This document shows, piece after piece, positions 22,620 through 27,562 of a DNA stretch of 27,562 bases. Origin of the DNA: an uncultured Litorilinea sp. (GTDB lineage Bacteria; Chloroflexota; Anaerolineae; Caldilineales; Caldilineaceae); the NCBI GenBank assembly GCA_937922105.1, contig CAKZVN010000340.1, positions 1 to 27,562 of the forward strand, given 5' to 3'. Every line of letters starts with the position of its first letter. Within the stretch, counting starts at the first letter, position 1. The notes beneath the pieces were generated by a model. That model was not told the DNA's origin and did no database searches. It worked only from the letters and a program-made list of their open reading frames with translations. Position numbers and translations under genes: made by a program.

Positions 22620-25322
22620 TTACATGGAGACTCCAAGCAGGCCGCGCGTCACCTGGAAGTCAATATTGCCCAGTTGATAGAGGCGCGGGGCATAGCGCTT
22701 GGCGGCAACGTCGGCGATTCGCTCCGCAATCTGTTGGGGCCAAGCAGCCGGGTCGCCGCTGAGAGCGAGGTCTATGTCGGCGGCAAAGGCGGCGAGAACA
22801 TCGGCGCGGTCGGTGACTTGGAGCAGCGGCGTCAGTGGGTGGGTCTGGAGCGGATGCTCGCCCACCCAGGCGACGATCAACTCGACGCCGGTAGCCGCCA
22901 AGCCGGTGAGCGTTTCGACCCAGTGGGCCGTGGGCGTTTCCATGATGTGGAAGCCGGGCCGGGACATGGCTGCGCCGTAGGCCAATGTGGGCAGGGACGG
23001 CTGCGCGCCCAGGGTGGCATCGAGGAAGCCTTGATCCGAGAGGAAACCGGTGTTTTGGGGCAGGACGACGCTGCCGCCCGCCGCCACAATCTGGCGTGCC
23101 AACTCGGAGAATGCTGTGGCTGCCTGGGGGGATACCGGCCCGGCTGCGGCAAGACCAACGCGCAGCGCGTCCAATCCGGCGCGGGTCTGTTGGGGTGGTG
23201 TGTCCTGGGCAATGGCAGTTTGGAACCAGGTTTGGATTCTTTCCAGCGCGGCGTCAATGCCGCCATCCAGTTGGACGCTAGCCCAGCCTAGCTCAGCCGG
23301 ATTGAGGCCCTGACGCTGCATCTGGTTGCGCATAAAATCGTTGTGGGTCTTTTCGCAACCATGCTCCAGGAGCAGGCGTGGGCCGACCGATGGGTGTGTG
23401 AGATAACCGAGCATGGTGCGCAGATAGAGTTCTTCGGACGCGCCGGCAGAATTGCCGCAGCCTTCGGTGTGGACCAGCGCCACAAAGCGTGAGATGCCGC
23501 GGTCACGACCGACACCCGCACGGTTGAGGCGATGGGCAGCCATGGCGGCGACTTGACCGGCGCAAAGGCTGGTGGGCAAGACCAGCCCTACCCGGTCTAG
23601 GCTATGCCTGCCGTCTACATTCAGCGCAGGAAGTTCGACGTGCAGCGGCGGGCCGTCGGGTGGGCGGATGGGCAGCGGCGCACCGGCGGGTAACGGCGCG
23701 TTCTGTAATTCCTCCAGGCGCGAGGCATCGGTCTGGGGCCAATTACGCCAAAGCTGAACCTGGGAGTGACCCGCTAACTCACCGACGCTGCGCCTGCCGG
23801 AGGCAACCTCTACGGTGAGGTCGAGCATCTGCGCGCCCAGTTCATCCATGGGCGTGCCGTCGAGATAGGCCCCGGCGTTGACGTCCATCTCCCGCGTGAG
23901 CAAGCGATAGCGGCGCGTGGTGGTGACGACCTTGAGCGTGGGCACAAAGGGGAAGTTGGTGATGGAGCCGTTGCCGGTGATGAAAAAGATCAGGTTGCTG
24001 CCGGCTGCAACCTGTCCCGCGATGGACTCCAGATCGTTGCCGGGGCTGTCCATAAAGTAGAAGCCGGGCGCGTGCATGCGCTCGCCGTACTCAATGACGT
24101 AGTCCAGGCGTACCTGTGGGTCCTTTTTGTTGGCCGCGCCGATGGACTTCAGCACGATGTTGTAAAGACCGCGATACTTGTTGCCGCCGGATGGATTGCC
24201 TTCGGCGCTGTGCCCGTGCCAGGCGACGCGCTCCTTGAACCGCTCAATGGTGGCGAGAAAGCGTCGCGCGGTGGCGACATCGCGCACCTTTTGCAAAACA
24301 TAGGCTTCGGCGCCGATCAGTTCGTCGGTCTCGGCAAGGTTGGCGGCGCCGCCATAACGGATGACTTCCCGCGCAACCCACCCGGCGAGCGGGTTGCCGG
24401 AGATGCCGGAGAATGCATCCGACCCACCACATTGCAGCGCGATCTTGAGATGGGACAGGGAAGCAGGCCCGCGCGTGGCGACGTTGACCACTGGAAGCCA
24501 CTCGGCGACTTGCGCTGCACCGGTCTCCAAGCACTCTTGGAACGGGCCGTTGAGCGAGAGGAAGCGGTGCGGGACGTGGGCAATAGGATAGTCTTGCTCG
24601 GCAAGATACTGGGCGAGCATGGCATTGGTCAACGGCTCGACGCCGAAATCTACGGCAAGGACGGCGCCGACGTTGGGATGGACCATGAAGCCCGCCAGCG
24701 TGCGTAGCAGCAGGTCGAGGTTGTTGGGGTGGTCGCTGCCGCCTTCGGTGTGGGCGACGGCGACGATGCCGTCTACGTTCGGATAGTCGAGGGCTAAGTG
24801 CTTGACGCGCTCTTCGAGTTGTTTGACATAACTACCGGTACGCGAGGTCGTGCCCAAGAGGACGATGTAGTTGCGCGTGCCTACGCCGCGATTGCCGGGC
24901 CGGTGATAGCCCAGGAAGGTGCGGTCATGGTCGTGGCGTGGGACTTGTTCCACCGGCTGCCAGGTTGACTCGTCGTAATGGTAGGGGCGAATGTCATCGG
25001 CAAAGTTGGGCGCGATGGGCAGCGGGAAGTCAAGGTTGCGCCCGGCGAGGGCCTCCAACATGCCCGCGTTGCAGACATATTCTCCCGGCTGGATGTCGCG
25101 CAGGGCATAGCCGAAGGGGAGACCCCACGACAGAAGGGGGCTGCCCTGGCGAATGGAGCGCACGGCGAAGCGATGTCCCTCCAGCATGGTGTGGCTGAGG
25201 GCATATTGTGTCGCGCCGTCGGCAATGACGGTCCCTGCGGCAACACGGCGGGTGACGATGGCGACGTTGTCGTCGGGAACAGGCAGGCGGGCAAGATCGT
25301 GGAATAAGATAGGCTCGGTCAT
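22620..25322 (-). CDS. UxaA-family (altronate/galactarate dehydratase-like) protein with degenerate internal duplication
   Basis: This 900-residue protein is much longer than typical UxaA/GarD enzymes (about 500). An N-terminal SAF-like domain (about 1-100) is followed by a full core: GYHRPGNRGVGTRNYIVLL (138-156), LQCGGSDAFSGISGNPLAG (297-314), GNPSGGNKYRGLYNIVLKS (375-393) and FMDSPGNDLESIAGQVAAGSNL (423-444). From about 578 a second, shortened copy occurs, with HTEGCG (618-623), LRTMLGYLTHPSVG and EHGCEKTHN (653-661), ending in an ME-TP motif like FMDSP. In copy one the matching sites read HTEGG (191-195) and DFGVE (225-229), without cysteine. UxaA enzymes dehydrate sugar acids using iron or another metal. 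The ATG at 25322 has GAGG four bases upstream, 18 nt after the lactonase-like gene. Confidence 0.85.
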   Translation of the reverse strand: MTEPILFHDLARLPVPDDNVAIVTRRVAAGTVIADGATQYALSHTMLEGHRFAVRSIRQGSPLLSWGLPFGYALRDIQPGEYVCNAGMLEALAGRNLDFPLPIAPNFADDIRPYHYDESTWQPVEQVPRHDHDRTFLGYHRPGNRGVGTRNYIVLLGTTSRTGSYVKQLEERVKHLALDYPNVDGIVAVAHTEGGSDHPNNLDLLLRTLAGFMVHPNVGAVLAVDFGVEPLTNAMLAQYLAEQDYPIAHVPHRFLSLNGPFQECLETGAAQVAEWLPVVNVATRGPASLSHLKIALQCGGSDAFSGISGNPLAGWVAREVIRYGGAANLAETDELIGAEAYVLQKVRDVATARRFLATIERFKERVAWHGHSAEGNPSGGNKYRGLYNIVLKSIGAANKKDPQVRLDYVIEYGERMHAPGFYFMDSPGNDLESIAGQVAAGSNLIFFITGNGSITNFPFVPTLKVVTTTRRYRLLTREMDVNAGAYLDGTPMDELGAQMLDLTVEVASGRRSVGELAGHSQVQLWRNWPQTDASRLEELQNAPLPAGAPLPIRPPDGPPLHVELPALNVDGRHSLDRVGLVLPTSLCAGQVAAMAAHRLNRAGVGRDRGISRFVALVHTEGCGNSAGASEELYLRTMLGYLTHPSVGPRLLLEHGCEKTHNDFMRNQMQRQGLNPAELGWASVQLDGGIDAALERIQTWFQTAIAQDTPPQQTRAGLDALRVGLAAAGPVSPQAATAFSELARQIVAAGGSVVLPQNTGFLSDQGFLDATLGAQPSLPTLAYGAAMSRPGFHIMETPTAHWVETLTGLAATGVELIVAWVGEHPLQTHPLTPLLQVTDRADVLAAFAADIDLALSGDPAAWPQQIAERIADVAAKRYAPRLYQLGNIDFQVTRGLLGVSM

Positions 25323-25340
25323 GGCGCCTCGTTGGGATGG

Positions 25341-27263
25341 TTAGGCCGGTTCGTCAATGCACAGCACGGCATAGGGTGACAGGGTGACAGTCGCGCCCGG
25401 CAGGGCTGCAAACGCGCCGCGGAAGGAAGCCGGCGCGCTGCACGCGGTGTCGAGCGTGGCAGCGTCCAGGGTACGGCTTTGGGCGCCTGCGCGCAGCCCT
25501 TGCAGCGTGACGCTGAGCGGGTCAACGGTGAGGTTGGCGAGCAGGGTACGGCGGCGCCCGTCGCGGCGCAGCGTGAGGGTCGCATGCGTCAAGTTGGGCG
25601 CAACGGCGGCGGCAAGTACTTCGCCGCCGGCGAAGTCACCGACATCCGCCAAGACATGGTAGAGCGGGAAAGGTTGACCCGGCGACGAGGGGAACTGGTC
25701 GGGCAAGGCTGGGCCTGCGGCGGTTTCAAGGACGCCGCGCCAGCCGGTGGTTTCGTAGTAGGTCATGGCGTGGGTGCCGGCGGATGCCAGCGCCGCAATG
25801 CTGCCCAGCGTCCAGGCGGCGGCAAAGAGTGTCGGTTGGCGCGGATCAACCGTATCGGGCAGGCGGGTGGGGTCCGGTGGGGGCGGCGCGGCGGTGGCGT
25901 CGGGGTTGCTGCGCGGGCGCAAGGTGATGGGCGAGACGATCAGCGGCTTGCCCGCGCAGAAGGTGGCGGCGCTGGCGACGGTCATGGGCTGCGCCTCCAG
26001 GGTTTCGACCAGCGACAGATTGTCGAAGGCATGGACCTGCGGATTGACCGAATAGGCGACACAGTCGAGCAACTCGGCGGGTGGGCGGTTACGGTTGAGG
26101 TGGGTGAAGTAGATGTTGGTGCCGCCGCCCACCGCCGCACCGGGCGCCAGGGGCGCAAGGATGGTCCGCGCGGTCGTTATGAGATCGGGCGGTGTGGTGG
26201 GCGCGTGGCGAGAGAAAACAAGCCAGCGCGCCACTTGCGGCTGGATGCGCGGCGCGATGGCGGCGAGTGCTTCCAACTCGGCGCGCATCTCCTCGCCTAT
26301 GTGGAGGGCGACTTCCAGTGCGGCGCCGATGGCGTTTGCTTCCTGCGCGGCTTGGTCGAAACGCTCGGCAACATCCTGCGCGCCGAGGTCGAGATCGACG
26401 CGCAAATGGGCGAGGTGTAGCGCAGCCAGAAGTGACACTTCGCGCGCGGAGAGTCCTTCACCGTGAGAGGCGACGCCGAGACCGATGGCGGGGAGCGGCG
26501 CGACAGGCCCGTCCTTGAGGGTGATGGTGATGGGCGCACTACCGGTTTGTGCGGGCGCGGCGGCGGGCATAGGGCCGTGGAGGCGGATGCGCACGGCTTG
26601 CTGCACGCGGTCGCCGGGGTTGACTTGTACCGGATAGGGAATGGCAAGCGGCGTCGAATAGGTCTTGTAGGAGGCGTCGGTCCAGTTGCGCTGGTCTTCC
26701 ATCTCAAAGGTATCGCCCTCCATCCGCACTTCGACTTGCGTGCCGCCCGGCAAAGTCTGGGTGATGGCGCGCAGGTCAAAGAAGGGTTGGTGGGGTGAGA
26801 TGGCAAGGGGAAACGCGCCCTCGACGCGGCGACTGTCCACGTGCTCGACGAGGCAAGGTTTGCCCTGCCATGCTGCCGGATGAAGAATGCAGAAGCCGAT
26901 GCGGTTGCGACGGAAGGCAGTAGTGGCTACACCATCCATCGTAAAGTCCAGGCTGCCGTCCGCGTGGCCGACGATGCTGCCCTCCCAGTCGAAGCCGATG
27001 CCGGGCCAACGGTGGCGCGCGACAAAGCTGATGCGGAAGTGATCGGTCTGGGCGTCTAGGGTGAAGTCGTGCAGGGTGGCGGGCACGGTTCCCCAGTCGT
27101 GATCGCGCACGGCAACATAGATGCGGCGCACGACCTCGACGCCCCCCACGGACAAGGTGCGTAGATCGCCGTCGGTGAAAAGCAGGGAAAGGGGACCGGC
27201 GCGCAGGGGCGTTGGCGGCGCATAGCCTTCCGGGATACCGATGCGGTCAAAGGCAACAGGCAT
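25341..27263 (-). CDS. apnL: D-apionate lactonase-like protein (ApnL family)
   Basis: This 640-residue protein is most similar, from memory of the family, to D-apionate lactonases, which open D-apionolactone in apiose catabolism. Three parts can be seen: an N-terminal beta-rich domain (about 1-235), with LRAGPLSLLFTDGDLR, VRDHDWGT and the strongly family-like FEMEDQRNWTDASYKTY (186-202); a TIM-barrel-like middle (about 255-560) with VGGGTNIYFTHLNRNRP (378-394) and YSVNPQVHAFD (404-414); and a small C-terminal beta domain. The ATG at 27263 has GGAG about 10 bases upstream and lies 5 nt after the preceding stop. Another aldonolactonase or glycosidase-like role is possible. No characterised active-site residue is assigned here. 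Confidence 0.6.
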   Translation of the reverse strand: MPVAFDRIGIPEGYAPPTPLRAGPLSLLFTDGDLRTLSVGGVEVVRRIYVAVRDHDWGTVPATLHDFTLDAQTDHFRISFVARHRWPGIGFDWEGSIVGHADGSLDFTMDGVATTAFRRNRIGFCILHPAAWQGKPCLVEHVDSRRVEGAFPLAISPHQPFFDLRAITQTLPGGTQVEVRMEGDTFEMEDQRNWTDASYKTYSTPLAIPYPVQVNPGDRVQQAVRIRLHGPMPAAAPAQTGSAPITITLKDGPVAPLPAIGLGVASHGEGLSAREVSLLAALHLAHLRVDLDLGAQDVAERFDQAAQEANAIGAALEVALHIGEEMRAELEALAAIAPRIQPQVARWLVFSRHAPTTPPDLITTARTILAPLAPGAAVGGGTNIYFTHLNRNRPPAELLDCVAYSVNPQVHAFDNLSLVETLEAQPMTVASAATFCAGKPLIVSPITLRPRSNPDATAAPPPPDPTRLPDTVDPRQPTLFAAAWTLGSIAALASAGTHAMTYYETTGWRGVLETAAGPALPDQFPSSPGQPFPLYHVLADVGDFAGGEVLAAAVAPNLTHATLTLRRDGRRRTLLANLTVDPLSVTLQGLRAGAQSRTLDAATLDTACSAPASFRGAFAALPGATVTLSPYAVLCIDEPA

Positions 27264-27268
27264 GGTGG

Positions 27269-27562
27269 TTACTCCGCGTGTTGAAGAATGAGAAGCCAGT
27301 CTTCCGGGTCGGGCGTATCATAGGCAACGATGCCGGGCGCGGTGAGCGCAGTCGCCGGGATGCGCTCGCCGGTGCGCGGATTGCACCAGGTCGCGCTTAA
27401 GTTTTCGGCGAGCAGGGTGGGATCGAGGCGTAATTCGCCGCCTGCGGGGGTGTAGACGACGGCAAGGGTGCCGGCTTCGTTGCGCGAGGCGAGCACGTAG
27501 CGGCGGACGTCATGGCGACCCGGCTGGTCGCGCAGGAGTTCGGGGGCGGGGGTGAGGGTCCA
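27269..27562 (-). CDS. C-terminal part of a GH140-like (DUF4038) glycosidase, 5' truncated by window edge
   Basis: The frame is open to the window edge and gives 97 residues ending in TAA. The segment from ASRNEAGTLAVVYTP through WCNPRTGERIPATAL to DWLLILQ resembles the C-terminal beta-sandwich (named after a putative collagen-binding domain) that follows the catalytic barrel in DUF4038/GH140 proteins. GH140 includes apiosidases acting on rhamnogalacturonan II. The catalytic barrel is outside the window. Its stop is 5 nt before the ApnL-like start, so it is probably in the same operon. Other glycosidases carry similar C-terminal domains, so the family is tentative. Confidence 0.5.
   Translation of the reverse strand, partial: WTLTPAPELLRDQPGRHDVRRYVLASRNEAGTLAVVYTPAGGELRLDPTLLAENLSATWCNPRTGERIPATALTAPGIVAYDTPDPEDWLLILQHAE

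Overview
The window reads as a GC-rich bacterial chromosome segment, most likely from the phylum Chloroflexota (Anaerolineae or Caldilineae-like). This is inferred from the pairing of a B12-domain radical SAM protein with its DUF2344 partner, the style of the lipoproteins and the mix of ABC transporters; no rRNA marker is present, so it is not proven. No insertion sequence, integrase, phage module or CRISPR array was seen. Genes are closely packed and several stop/start overlaps suggest translational coupling.

Layout. 1-350 (-): truncated pyrK-like gene. 485-3051 (-): a three-gene ABC importer of the NMT1/THI5-SsuABC type, preceded by a long leader (about 3052-3303) with a strong multi-stem RNA fold of unassigned class. 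3553-7204 (+): feoA, a feoB split into a G-domain gene and a membrane gene, feoC, then a mutarotase-like gene. 7240-7270 is a 13-bp terminator-like hairpin. 7274-11176 (-): a dipeptide/oligopeptide-type ABC operon (binding protein, permease B, permease C) with no ATPase gene beside it. 11462-13993 (+): a HerA/FtsK-like P-loop ATPase. Convergent to it, and sharing a TTAA across the two stop codons, is a two-RCK potassium channel (13990-15711, -).

15834-18603: an AraC-type regulator divergent from a PhyH-type dioxygenase and an LLM flavin-dependent oxidoreductase, with 21-bp-spaced direct repeats between them. 18611-21578 (-): DUF2344 and the radical SAM gene, whose leader carries an orphan tRNA T-arm. 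21805-21877 (+): tRNA-Glu(CTC) with its own promoter and terminator. 22007-22510 (+): a small lipoprotein. 22620-27562 (-): a sugar-acid operon read as GH140-like C-terminus, D-apionate lactonase-like protein, then a 900-residue UxaA-family dehydratase with a degenerate internal duplication.

Working together: FeoA/B/C form a ferrous iron importer. The 3' operon looks like a plant-sugar (possibly apiose) pathway in which a glycosidase releases the sugar, a lactonase opens the aldonolactone and a UxaA-like enzyme acts on the acid. The AraC-PhyH-LLM block looks like a regulated small-molecule oxidation module. The most novel items are the structured leader at 3139-3272, the cysteine-partitioned UxaA duplication with its apiose-like context, the PhyH protein whose iron-site carboxylate appears missing, and the T-arm mimic at 21606-21644.
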